Assembly: GCA_000824845.1 (NCBI GenBank)
Contig: CCNC01000179.1
Location: 62,001 to 126,000, forward strand
DNA from: Mesorhizobium sp. ORS 3359
Lineage (GTDB): Bacteria > Pseudomonadota > Alphaproteobacteria > Rhizobiales > Rhizobiaceae
DNA: 64,000 bases
Reading direction: 5' to 3'
Part shown: one piece after another, positions 35,722-44,056 of the stretch
Numbering within the stretch: position 1 is the stretch's first letter
Layout of the letters: the number at the start of each line of letters is the position of its first letter
Notes under the pieces: model-generated
The model's database searches: none
Told to the model about the DNA's origin: nothing
The model's input: the letters and a program-made list of their open reading frames with translations, nothing else
Translations under genes and position numbers: made by a program

Positions 35722-36377
35722 GCGTTATGCCCCCGTCAAGCCTTGGTACTGCCAGCGCCACACCGTCAGACGTTCGTTTGGGATTGAATACTGTCGGATA
35801 GTGATGCTCGTTTAGCGTTCGACGAAGGGTCCAACCCCGCCTTCCTGATAAACTCGCACTCCGCACCGGAGATCAAATGGACGCAGAGGATTAACGTCAT
35901 CGTTGTCAATGGTCAGCGCCTCGGCAATATGCTTGTCGGCGCTTCGCTCGAAGCAGCGCGGCGGTGATACAGGTGGTGCACAGGAACCCCTCGTGGACAG
36001 CTTCAATCCGAGTAAGTTGAGCCCTGTCGATAGCGCCCGGGCCCATCTGCTCTTGTTCAGTCACAAAAATCCCCCTTGGCCAGGTTGTTGATCGATCCTG
36101 CAGGCTCAGGGCAGCCGATCGTCCCGGAGAACTCGCTGCAGCTCCCGATCGGCATCGCGCTGGCGATCCGCCTCTAGATAGACCTTAGAGAAGGCCTCCA
36201 ATGGCCAACCATGTTTTATGCAGCTTTTATGCTGGCAGTCCAATCGGCCGCGCACTATCCGCTTTGGAAGACCGCGCCCAATCTCGGCGACCATAAGCCT
36301 GCGCTCGGCCAGTATCGCTGGAACCCGGTGCCGCTGTGGAGCGAGCCGGCCTGTTCAAGTCGCAAGCCCGACAAAAA
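35722..36377. other. Gene-free stretch upstream of the nifB promoter
   Basis: No convincing gene. A 58-codon plus-strand frame from ATG at 36211 contains [20 protein letters not shown] and could be a protein relic, but it runs into the NifA site and has no ribosome site. No repeats or transposase pieces were recognised. Confidence 0.4.
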
Positions 36378-36393
36378 TGTGACGTAACGAACA
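36378..36393. promoter_or_regulatory. NifA upstream activator sequence of nifB
   Basis: TGTGACGTAACGAACA fits TGT-N10-ACA. It lies about 55 bases upstream of the nifB sigma-54 promoter. Confidence 0.8.
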
Positions 36394-36447
36394 GGCGGAA
36401 TCGTGCATGAAAGCCAACATATTGAACTGAAAACCGCGTTTTTGAGC

Positions 36448-36463
36448 TGGCACAACTTTTGCG
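36448..36463 (+). promoter_or_regulatory. Sigma-54 promoter of nifB
   Basis: TGGCACAACTTTTGCG matches TGGCAC-N5-TTGC exactly, with correct spacing. It lies 39 bases upstream of the nifB ATG. Confidence 0.92.
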
Positions 36464-36501
36464 GTTTGAACTGCGACGTCCACTCAGGAACGGAGCCGTT
36501 C

Positions 36502-37983
36502 ATGTCTCTACCGACGATTTCGCTTGAGAGTTTGGTCAGCACTAAATCCTTCGACCAGTTGCTGGCCACCGCGAAATCCGCCGGTTGCGCATCTTCATCC
36601 TGCGGCTCGTCCGCAAAGCCGGACGAGATGGACTCCGCTGTCTGGGAGAAGATCAAGGACCATCCATGCTATTCCGAAGAGGCGCACCATTATTTCGCGC
36701 GCATGCATGTGGCGGTCGCTCCAGCCTGCAACATCCAGTGCAACTACTGCAATCGCAAATATGACTGTGCCAATGAAAGCCGGCCCGGGGTCGTCTCGGA
36801 AAAGCTTACTCCAGACCAGGCACGACGCAAGGTGATCGCGGTCGCCAACGAAGTGCCCCAGTTCTCGGTGCTCGGGATCGCCGGGCCGGGCGACGCCTGT
36901 TACGACTGGAAGAAGACAAAGGCAACTTTCGAACGCGTCGCCACGGAAATCAGCGACATCAAGCTGTGCATCTCCACCAACGGTCTCGCGTTGCCGGATC
37001 GTGTTGCCGAGCTTGCTGACATGAATGTCGATCATGTGACAATCACCATCAACATGGTCGACCCCGAAATCGGCGCAAAGATCTATCCTTGGATCTTTTA
37101 CAATCATCGCCGCCACACCGGCATCGACGCTGCCAGGATCCTGCACGAGCGGCAGATGTTGGGCCTGGAGATGCTGACCGCGCGCGGCATCCTCACCAAG
37201 ATCAATTCGGTGATGATCCCCGGCGTCAACGGCGAACACCTGATCGAGGTCAATAAATGGGTAAAGGAGCGCGGCGCGTTCCTGCACAATGTCATGCCAC
37301 TGATTTCCGACCCAGCGCACGGTACGCATTTCGGCCTGACCGGGCAGCGCGGCCCAACTGCGTTGGAACTGAAGACGCTTCAGGATCGCCTTGAAGGTGG
37401 CGTCAAGCTGATGCGCCATTGCCGGCAGTGCCGGGCCGACGCTGTCGGCCTGCTTGGCGAGGATCGTGGCCAGGAGTTCACGATCGACCAGATTTCGGAC
37501 GACATCACCTACGACGCCAGCAAACGCAACGCCTATCGGGAGGTGGTCGCGCGCGAGCGCGGCGATCACGTGGCAGCCAAAAGCCAAGCGGTCGAGACGG
37601 TCAAGGCAACGGGTTCGGGCAAATCGCTCCACATCGCTGTGGCGACCAAGGGCGGCGGCCGGATCAACGAACATTTCGGCCATTCGAAGGAATTCCAGGT
37701 TTATGAGGTCTCTCACAGGGGGATCAGCTTCATCGGGCATCGCAAGGTCGAGCAGTATTGCCTCGGCGGCCGGGGCGCGGACGCCACCCTCGAAGGCGTC
37801 ATAGCTGCGCTCAAAGGCATCGATATCGTGCTGTGCGCCAAGATCGGAGATTGCCCCAAGGATCAGCTCGCGGAAGCTGGAATCCGGGCAATGGATGTTT
37901 ATGGCTACGACTACATCGAGACCGCTATCAGCGCGCTTTACGCCGCCGAGTTTGGGAGCGAACCACTGGCGGCGACGGCTTGA
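36502..37983 (+). CDS. nifB: NifB, radical SAM protein for FeMo-cofactor precursor
   Basis: A 493-aa radical-SAM enzyme that makes NifB-co, the iron-sulfur-carbide core of FeMo-co. The SAM cluster motif is C76-X3-C80-X2-C83 in APACNIQCNYCNRKYDC. The SAM domain runs to about residue 330 and a NifX-like domain follows (about 376-480, LHIAVATKGGGRINEHFGHS). The ATG at 36502 is chosen because the frame upstream contains the promoter. It opens an operon with fdxN, nifZ, fixU, a SIR2-like gene and an ABC exporter. Confidence 0.97.
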   Translation: MSLPTISLESLVSTKSFDQLLATAKSAGCASSSCGSSAKPDEMDSAVWEKIKDHPCYSEEAHHYFARMHVAVAPACNIQCNYCNRKYDCANESRPGVVSEKLTPDQARRKVIAVANEVPQFSVLGIAGPGDACYDWKKTKATFERVATEISDIKLCISTNGLALPDRVAELADMNVDHVTITINMVDPEIGAKIYPWIFYNHRRHTGIDAARILHERQMLGLEMLTARGILTKINSVMIPGVNGEHLIEVNKWVKERGAFLHNVMPLISDPAHGTHFGLTGQRGPTALELKTLQDRLEGGVKLMRHCRQCRADAVGLLGEDRGQEFTIDQISDDITYDASKRNAYREVVARERGDHVAAKSQAVETVKATGSGKSLHIAVATKGGGRINEHFGHSKEFQVYEVSHRGISFIGHRKVEQYCLGGRGADATLEGVIAALKGIDIVLCAKIGDCPKDQLAEAGIRAMDVYGYDYIETAISALYAAEFGSEPLAATA

Positions 37984-38016
37984 GCGTCTCGTCCCAACCG
38001 AATCAGGAGTTGAGAA

Positions 38017-38211
38017 ATGGCCTTCAAGATCATCGCCTCGCAATGCACGCAATGCGGTGCCTGCGAGTTCGAATGTCCATCGAGCGCGATCAAATTCAAG
38101 GGCGAGATCTATGTGATCGATCCGAAGAAGTGCACCGAGTGCAAGGAGGCCTTCGACACCCAGCAATGCGCCTCGGTATGCCCGGTGCCGGGGACCTGCA
38201 TTCCCGCCTAA
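38017..38211 (+). CDS. fdxN: FdxN, 2[4Fe-4S] ferredoxin
   Basis: A 64-aa bacterial-type ferredoxin. Cluster 1 is [11 protein letters not shown], with CP following. Cluster 2 is [17 protein letters not shown], with the longer loop usual in FdxN, then CP. FdxN is needed for nitrogen fixation in some rhizobia as an electron donor. AGGAG lies ahead of the ATG. It follows nifB by 33 bases. Confidence 0.95.
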   Translation: MAFKIIASQCTQCGACEFECPSSAIKFKGEIYVIDPKKCTECKEAFDTQQCASVCPVPGTCIPA

Positions 38212-38225
38212 CCCACTCGGGTTAG
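38208..38225 (+). terminator. Hairpin CTAACCC-ACTC-GGGTTAG at the end of fdxN
   Basis: A perfect 7-base stem with a 4-base loop; the stem includes the fdxN stop codon. No T-run follows, so it may be a partial terminator or an mRNA-stability element between fdxN and nifZ. Confidence 0.45.
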
Positions 38226-38306
38226 CGGAACGGTCGGGGTCGCTTCCGGACCACGCCATGACCTCCTTTATTAACGAACTGAAGCCGCAAGGAAGGAAGA
38301 AAGGGG

Positions 38307-38612
38307 ATGGGCCTCGGACGCGAACAGGAGGTCGAGATCCGCAAGCCTCCGCGATTTATGCCGGGCGAGCGGGTCCGTGCCACACGCCACATAAGGAATG
38401 ACGGCACCTATCCCGGTAGGGAGATAGGCGCAAACCTCGTGCGGAAGGGCGATGAAGGCTATGTGCGCGACATCGGCACCTTTCTCCAGCAGTTCTACAT
38501 CTATGCGGTCGAATGGTTCGATCGCGGCACCGTCGTTGGCATGCGCGCCCACGAACTGATCAGCCTCGACAAATCCGGGGATCCTTGTGCCGAAATCACT
38601 TGTGGTCACTAG
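38307..38612 (+). CDS. nifZ: NifZ, nitrogenase P-cluster maturation protein
   Basis: A 101-aa NifZ, which helps form the second P-cluster of the MoFe protein. The family core is PRFMPGERVRATRHIRNDGT (about residues 15-34), then GEVGYVRDIG-like DEGYVRDIGTFLQQFYIYAV. AAGGAAGGAAGAAAGG-type purines lie before the ATG. It is part of the nifB operon. Confidence 0.93.
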   Translation: MGLGREQEVEIRKPPRFMPGERVRATRHIRNDGTYPGREIGANLVRKGDEGYVRDIGTFLQQFYIYAVEWFDRGTVVGMRAHELISLDKSGDPCAEITCGH

Positions 38613-38627
38613 AAAGGGAACAGGCCG

Positions 38628-38840
38628 ATGAAGGTTATGATCCGCAAGACCGACGCCGGCCTATCGGCGTATGTGCCCAAGAAGGATCTCGAAGAGCCGA
38701 TCATCGGCGTCGAGAATGAAGAGCTATGGGGAGGGTCTATAACGCTCAGGAACGGCTGGCGGCTCGTTCTGCCCGACCTTCCGCGAGATACACCTTTGCC
38801 GATCACCGTCGAGGCAAGAAAGATCTCCGACGAGGATTGA
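38628..38840 (+). CDS. fixU: NifT/FixU family protein
   Basis: A 70-aa protein of the NifT/FixU family, whose exact role is not known. The family core is MKVMIRKTDAGLSAYVPKKD and WGGSITLRNGWRLVLPDLP. It starts 15 bases after nifZ. The next gene in the same direction is the SIR2-like gene, 41 bases on. Confidence 0.93.
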   Translation: MKVMIRKTDAGLSAYVPKKDLEEPIIGVENEELWGGSITLRNGWRLVLPDLPRDTPLPITVEARKISDED

Positions 38841-38881
38841 TGCCGCAGGTCGGCACCTGAGAGCGTCAACGGGAACCGAGC

Positions 38882-39766
38882 ATGAATAAGATCCTCGCCT
38901 TGGGCCATCTCATGATCAACCGGGACAGTCATGCCGCCAAGCAGCTTAAACTGCTGAAGAAGGCTCTCTGCGCCGATGAGATCATCCCGTATCTGGGTCC
39001 CGACCTGCTTCGGCTTAGGTACGAGGAACCACCGGTACCGCACACGCCGCAAGCCGTTGCCGCAGCATTCAACGCGCGGGCGCCCGCTCCTTCCAAGATT
39101 CGAACCAATATGTGGTCGGTCGCCCAATTCATCGAGCAGCGCCGGCATCGGCGGACGCTCCAAGCCTGGATGGCTGAGATATTCGCAGGCCCAGTGGCGC
39201 CGACCGTTTTCCATGCCTGGCTCGCGACACTTCCCCTCTCGCTGATCGTCGATAGCTGGTACGATGGCGCCATGCGCGCGGCCTTCATAGACACCGGCCG
39301 CACTGATGTCGTCGAAATTCAAGGCGTCACGCGGGCGCACGCAGTTGGCGACGTTTGGACGAAAACGTACGATTTGTCTGGAACGGAACTCCAACCAGAA
39401 TCGGCGGCAACGACAGTCCTCTATACCCCGCACGGCAGCATCAAGCCGGCGGCAAACTTCCTTATCGCAGATTCGGATTACGTCGAAGCGCTAACCGAAA
39501 TCGATATCCAGACTCCGATCCCGCGCGCCGTGAAGGAACGGCGCACCAAGCGCGGCTTCTTCTTCTTCGGCTGCCGGTTCGACGACCAAATGCTGCGCAC
39601 CTACGCCAGACAGGTCATCAAGCGCTCAAGCGGCCCGCACTTCGCGGCTATTGAGTCGGCAACGCTGACCAAAAACGAACGCCGCTTCCTTGCAGCAAAC
39701 GCAATCACGGTCATAGACATGCCGGCAGCCGAAGCCGCGGCTCAACTGGTTGGGACAGGCGTCTAG
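38882..39766 (+). CDS. SIR2-like domain protein in the nifB operon
   Basis: A 294-aa protein resembling the SIR2-like (SIR2_2) group: ADEIIPYLGPDLLRLRYEEP near the N-terminus and FHAWLATLPLSLIVDSWYDG (about residues 110-130) as the FHxxLxxL...I-x-T/S-x-WYD block. FFFFGCRFDDQMLRTYARQV (about 219-238) is the usual late motif. SIR2-like domains bind NAD+ or related nucleotides; some have NADase activity in defence systems. No partner domain or transmembrane span is visible. It lies 41 bases after fixU and 20 bases before the ABC exporter genes, so it should be co-transcribed with nifB. Its function in fixation is unknown. Confidence 0.75.
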   Translation: MNKILALGHLMINRDSHAAKQLKLLKKALCADEIIPYLGPDLLRLRYEEPPVPHTPQAVAAAFNARAPAPSKIRTNMWSVAQFIEQRRHRRTLQAWMAEIFAGPVAPTVFHAWLATLPLSLIVDSWYDGAMRAAFIDTGRTDVVEIQGVTRAHAVGDVWTKTYDLSGTELQPESAATTVLYTPHGSIKPAANFLIADSDYVEALTEIDIQTPIPRAVKERRTKRGFFFFGCRFDDQMLRTYARQVIKRSSGPHFAAIESATLTKNERRFLAANAITVIDMPAAEAAAQLVGTGV

Positions 39767-39786
39767 CAGATGATAACCAGCTTTGC

Positions 39787-41730
39787 ATGTCCTGGGCATT
39801 TGACGTGGGAATCGTGCGCCTCAAGGCCCTCCAAACCGCCCAATATCACTGGAATGCACCCCCGAACAGTAAGGCTATCGGCGGCGTGACGAAGCCCGGG
39901 AATTCGCTCGCCAATGGAGAAGCGGCCGGTCCGGTCCAGGGCTTGAGCACGATCGCCCGCATTACCCGGATGAATTTGCGGCACTCCTGGCAGGTCACCG
40001 TGGCTATTGGTTCGACACTCGTTGCGGCATCGCTCCAATTGCTGATCCCCGAGCTCCTCGGCCAGGCCATAGACCAGACCCAGACAGCCATCGGCGGGGG
40101 TGTCAGCGGAGCGGCAGCGCAAGAGGGGCTGCGGACCTCGGCGCTGCTGCTGCTCGCCATTTGCGTGCTGCGCGGCCTCTTCACGCTGGCTCAAAACTAT
40201 TTTGCCGAGGCGGTCGGACATCACGTCGCGTATGAACTGCGGGTCGCTTTTTATGAGAAGATCCAGCGGCTCAGCTTTTCTTTTCACGACCAGGCGCATT
40301 CAGCCGATCTGATCACGATCGGCATGCTCGATCTGGAAGGCGTGCGTGTGTACTTCTCTGCCGCTCTGGTTCGCGCCGTGCTGCTCGTCATGTTGATCGG
40401 GGTCGGCGCCCACATGCTGATCTCCATCAACCTGGTTCTTGGTCTCCTCGCGCTGAGCTTTGTGCCCTTCGTCGGATGGCGCTCATCAATCACACAGATC
40501 AAGCTGCGCGCCACCTGGCTTGACCTGCAGGAGAGGCTTTGCGACCTCAGCCGTGTAATGGAAGAAAATCTCACCGGCGTCCGGGTTGTCCGCGCGTTTT
40601 CAGCGCAGGCCTACGAGATGCTGAAGTTCGACCGCGCATCGAAGAGTGCGCTTGGCCTGATGCACAAACGGGCCGAGATTTACGTGCGCAATATTTCCGC
40701 GATGAATTTCTCGTTCTTTTTCGCCATGGGGTTGGTTCTGTGGATCGGCGGGAACAAAGTCATCGCAGGCGAAATCAGCGTCGGAAAACTTGCCACGTTC
40801 CTTACCTTTATGACCATCCTCCAGATGCCGGTTCGCCAGATAGGCTTGATTGTCGATGGCTTTGCCCGAGCCTCGACATGTGGTTCGCGCCTGTTCGGGT
40901 TACTTGACCTGGATATCGCGCTCAAGGACGCAGCAGACGCCAAACCGCTCGAAATCAGCGAGGGCACCTTGCGGTTCGACGATGTTTCATTCGCCTACCC
41001 GGACGAAGAGAACCGCCCAATTCTGAAGAATATCAGTTTTGAAGCCCGCAAGAGCGAAACCATTGCAATTGTCGGCCCGCCCGGCGCGGGCAAGTCGACG
41101 ATTGCTCATCTGATCCCTCGTTTTTACGACGTCGCCAGCGGCGTCATCACGCTTGACGGTCAGGATATCCGCCAGGTCACCCTGGCGACGCTTCGCAGAG
41201 CCGTCGCGGTCGTGCAGCAGGATGCATTCATCTTCACCACGACGATCGAAAACAACATCGCCTATGGTGATCCCTGGGCCAACGCGCAGCGGATCGAGCG
41301 CGCGAGCGAGTCGGCTCAGCTTCACGATTATATTCTCCGGTTGCCGGCCGGTTACAAAACGGTGGTGCGTGAGCGCGGCATATCCCTGTCGGGCGGCCAG
41401 CGTCAGCGCCTAGCGATCGCTCGCACGATGATGCTGCGCCCGTCGGTCATCATATTCGACGACTCGACTGCCGCGATCGACGCCGCCACAGAAAAGCGCA
41501 TTCGCTCCGCGATGCGGCACTTTGCCAAGGACCGCGTGACCATCATCATCGGCCACCGGCTGAGTTCGGTCATGCACGCCGACACAATCCTGTTTATCGA
41601 GAACGGCGAAATTATCGAGCGTGGCACTCATGGGGACCTTCTGGCGAAGGGCGGACGCTACAAGGCCCTCTACGATCTCCAAGCGCGCGCTTCTGATGAC
41701 ATTTTCCCCAACCAAGAGGGGGTGAGCTGA
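39787..41730 (+). CDS. ABC exporter half-transporter 1 (permease-ATPase fusion)
   Basis: A 647-aa type IV ABC exporter subunit. The membrane domain (about residues 60-370) has six hydrophobic spans. The ATPase domain (about 400-630) has Walker A GPPGAGKST, Q-loop VVQQDAF, signature LSGGQRQR and Walker B VIIFDDSTAAID. The catalytic glutamate after Walker B is aspartate, so its own ATP site should be the degenerate one. The stop overlaps the start of the next half-transporter by one base, which predicts a heterodimer. It continues the nifB operon. The ribosome site at 39787 is weak; a later start is possible. Confidence 0.9.
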   Translation: MSWAFDVGIVRLKALQTAQYHWNAPPNSKAIGGVTKPGNSLANGEAAGPVQGLSTIARITRMNLRHSWQVTVAIGSTLVAASLQLLIPELLGQAIDQTQTAIGGGVSGAAAQEGLRTSALLLLAICVLRGLFTLAQNYFAEAVGHHVAYELRVAFYEKIQRLSFSFHDQAHSADLITIGMLDLEGVRVYFSAALVRAVLLVMLIGVGAHMLISINLVLGLLALSFVPFVGWRSSITQIKLRATWLDLQERLCDLSRVMEENLTGVRVVRAFSAQAYEMLKFDRASKSALGLMHKRAEIYVRNISAMNFSFFFAMGLVLWIGGNKVIAGEISVGKLATFLTFMTILQMPVRQIGLIVDGFARASTCGSRLFGLLDLDIALKDAADAKPLEISEGTLRFDDVSFAYPDEENRPILKNISFEARKSETIAIVGPPGAGKSTIAHLIPRFYDVASGVITLDGQDIRQVTLATLRRAVAVVQQDAFIFTTTIENNIAYGDPWANAQRIERASESAQLHDYILRLPAGYKTVVRERGISLSGGQRQRLAIARTMMLRPSVIIFDDSTAAIDAATEKRIRSAMRHFAKDRVTIIIGHRLSSVMHADTILFIENGEIIERGTHGDLLAKGGRYKALYDLQARASDDIFPNQEGVS

Positions 41731-43688
41731 TGCTCCAGGGTAGCGAAGTCGAGACGGAGCGCGACGATACCCGCGACGACCGGCGTCCGCCCCATGCGGC
41801 CGTCGGTTCCCATCGCATCGAAGAGGAGATGTTCGGGCAGGCGTTTGACAAGAATATTGTCCGACGCATTTGGGCGTTCGTGCGGCCCTACCGCACCAAC
41901 TTGATAGTCTCGGTTGCCGCGATGTTGATCCTCACCGGCACGCAGCTTCTCGTCCCGCTGATCATCCGCTTTGCTATCAACCACGGCATGCAGCCGGGAA
42001 GCGGCGATCGTTCGACCCTGCTCGGAGCCGCCTGCGCCTTCCTTTTCACCATTTCGGTCAATTTCGGCGCCAGCTGCACGCAAGAGATCATGGTCTACAA
42101 AATGGCGGAGAAAGTTCTGTTCGATATTCGGCGCGCCACGTTCGGCCATCTGCAAGACGTGGCGCTTTCCTTTATGGACAAGACGGAGGTGGGACGGCTG
42201 ATGTCGCGTCTGCAGGGCGACGTCAATTCCATGCAGGAATTCCTCGAAACCTCGGTGTTTTGCCTGGGCGACATCATTCTTGTCTTTGGCATCGTCTTCG
42301 TCATGCTGTGGCTCGATGTTCGCTTGGGGATCCTTACGTTTTCGCTGGTGCCTGTTCTCCTCATTGTGCGCATCTTCTGGCTGCCGCGCGCCCGCGGCGC
42401 CTTCATGGCTGCCAACGAGGCCAATTCGGTTTCCAACGGCGCGCTGGCCGAGGCCATTCATGGCGTAAGGGCAGTGCAGTCCCTGGACCGCCAGCAGGTC
42501 AATCTAACGCTCTATGACGACAAAGCCCGCGCCAATCTCAAGACAAACCTGGCCGTCGCCAAATACGGCCAGATCATGGTGCCGATCGTCGATAGCCTGA
42601 CGGGCGTCGCCATGGCTGTCGTCATCGTTATCGGCGGCTCAATGGTGATGAGCGATCGCATCGACGTGGGTGTGATGGTCGCGTTCCTCTTCTACATCCA
42701 GCGCTTCTTCGATCCGATCCGCTCCCTCACCTTGCAATATTCGATCATGCAAAGGGCGATGGCGTCGGGAAAGCGACTGACCGACGTTCTTGACGTCAAG
42801 ATTGAGGTCCAGGACAAACCGAATGCCACGGTGCTTTCGCCCGAGATGGACGGCTCGATCGAGTTCAAGAACGTTACTTTCGGATATGATCCCAAGCATC
42901 CGGTATTGAAGAACGTGTCGTTTCGGGTCAATCCCGGCGAAACCGTCGCCCTGGTGGGGCCGACCGGTTCAGGTAAATCCAGTGCGATGGCCCTGGTCCA
43001 CCGCTTTTATGATGTTCAGGAGGGCCAGGTGCTGGTCGGCGGGTATGATGTGCGCGATCTCACCCAGAAATCACTTGGCGGTCAGATCGCCATGGTGCTC
43101 CAGGAGCCGTTCCTTTTTACCGGCACGGTTTTCGACAACATCCGCTACCACAAGGCTGAAGCCACGCGGGAAGAGGTTATCGAGGCCGCTATGGCGGTCG
43201 GTGCGCACAGCTTCATTGTGCGCCTTCCTGGTGGATACGATGCCGATCTGTGTGAAGGCGGCGGCAATCTCTCGCTGGGCCAGCGCCAGCTTATCAGCTT
43301 TGCCCGTGCGCTTGTCGCAAACACCAAGATTCTGGTACTCGACGAAGCAACCGCCAATATCGATAGCTATACGGAAATGCTGATTCAGGAGGCTATGGTC
43401 AGGCTCCTCGAAGGCCGCACTGGCCTCGTCATCGCCCATCGCCTTGCCACAGTCCGAGGCGCTGACCGCCTTATTGTTCTTCAGAATGGCAAAGTCGCCG
43501 AATCCGGAAAGCACGACCAGTTGATCGAAATGGGGGGTCTCTATTCCAAACTCTACAGGCTCAACCACGCCTCGTTCGACGACACGCCCGATGAGCAACT
43601 CGACACCTGCGAAGCAGCGGACTACAGATCTGAGGCGCGAAGTTCTGAGGAGCCAGCGCATTGGTGCAAGCGCTTTGCCGAACGGTGA
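41730..43688 (+). CDS. ABC exporter half-transporter 2 (permease-ATPase fusion)
   Basis: A 652-aa partner of the preceding half-transporter. The membrane domain covers about residues 50-360. The ATPase has Walker A GPTGSGKSS, Q-loop VLQEPF, signature LSLGQRQL (degenerate) and Walker B ILVLDEATANID with the catalytic glutamate. With partner 1 the consensus ATP site would pair this Walker B with the partner's LSGGQ, and the other site would be degenerate, as in TM287/288-type heterodimers. The substrate is unknown. A polar C-terminal tail of about 30 residues follows the ATPase. Confidence 0.9.
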   Translation: MLQGSEVETERDDTRDDRRPPHAAVGSHRIEEEMFGQAFDKNIVRRIWAFVRPYRTNLIVSVAAMLILTGTQLLVPLIIRFAINHGMQPGSGDRSTLLGAACAFLFTISVNFGASCTQEIMVYKMAEKVLFDIRRATFGHLQDVALSFMDKTEVGRLMSRLQGDVNSMQEFLETSVFCLGDIILVFGIVFVMLWLDVRLGILTFSLVPVLLIVRIFWLPRARGAFMAANEANSVSNGALAEAIHGVRAVQSLDRQQVNLTLYDDKARANLKTNLAVAKYGQIMVPIVDSLTGVAMAVVIVIGGSMVMSDRIDVGVMVAFLFYIQRFFDPIRSLTLQYSIMQRAMASGKRLTDVLDVKIEVQDKPNATVLSPEMDGSIEFKNVTFGYDPKHPVLKNVSFRVNPGETVALVGPTGSGKSSAMALVHRFYDVQEGQVLVGGYDVRDLTQKSLGGQIAMVLQEPFLFTGTVFDNIRYHKAEATREEVIEAAMAVGAHSFIVRLPGGYDADLCEGGGNLSLGQRQLISFARALVANTKILVLDEATANIDSYTEMLIQEAMVRLLEGRTGLVIAHRLATVRGADRLIVLQNGKVAESGKHDQLIEMGGLYSKLYRLNHASFDDTPDEQLDTCEAADYRSEARSSEEPAHWCKRFAER

Positions 43689-44056
43689 TACCCGACGCAT
43701 TGCCGGCCTTGCACAAGCAGATCGAGCGCCTGTGCGATGTCGAGATCGCCCACCACACATGACGGGCGTTTGATTTTCACGAAAAAGGCTCGCGATAGAT
43801 CCCGTGACTTTTGTCCAAGCCTCGCGGCGTCTCAGAAAAGCACGCGTCATGGACTTGCTGAAGCCCGACGAGGATCGCTTATCCATTGGTGTAGCATAGA
43901 TCGCCGAAATCTGACGTGGCGTTAGCCTCATGGACGAAGACGAGAAACGCTGCGCGCTTGGCGCATAGCTGGCCCAAGATCTGCTCCATCGTTTTGAGCA
44001 AACGGGGCTTCCGGCGCCGCCTTATCTTGAGGCAAGTTATTGGTTTGCGGTTTCCC
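43689..44056. other. Convergent intergenic stretch
   Basis: About 370 bases between the ABC exporter and the MFS gene, which converge here. No gene, obvious terminator hairpin with T-run, or repeat was recognised. Confidence 0.4.

Noticed and set aside
36595-38259. 554-aa frame antisense to nifB-fdxN
   Set aside because: Shadow frame opposite two well-identified genes.
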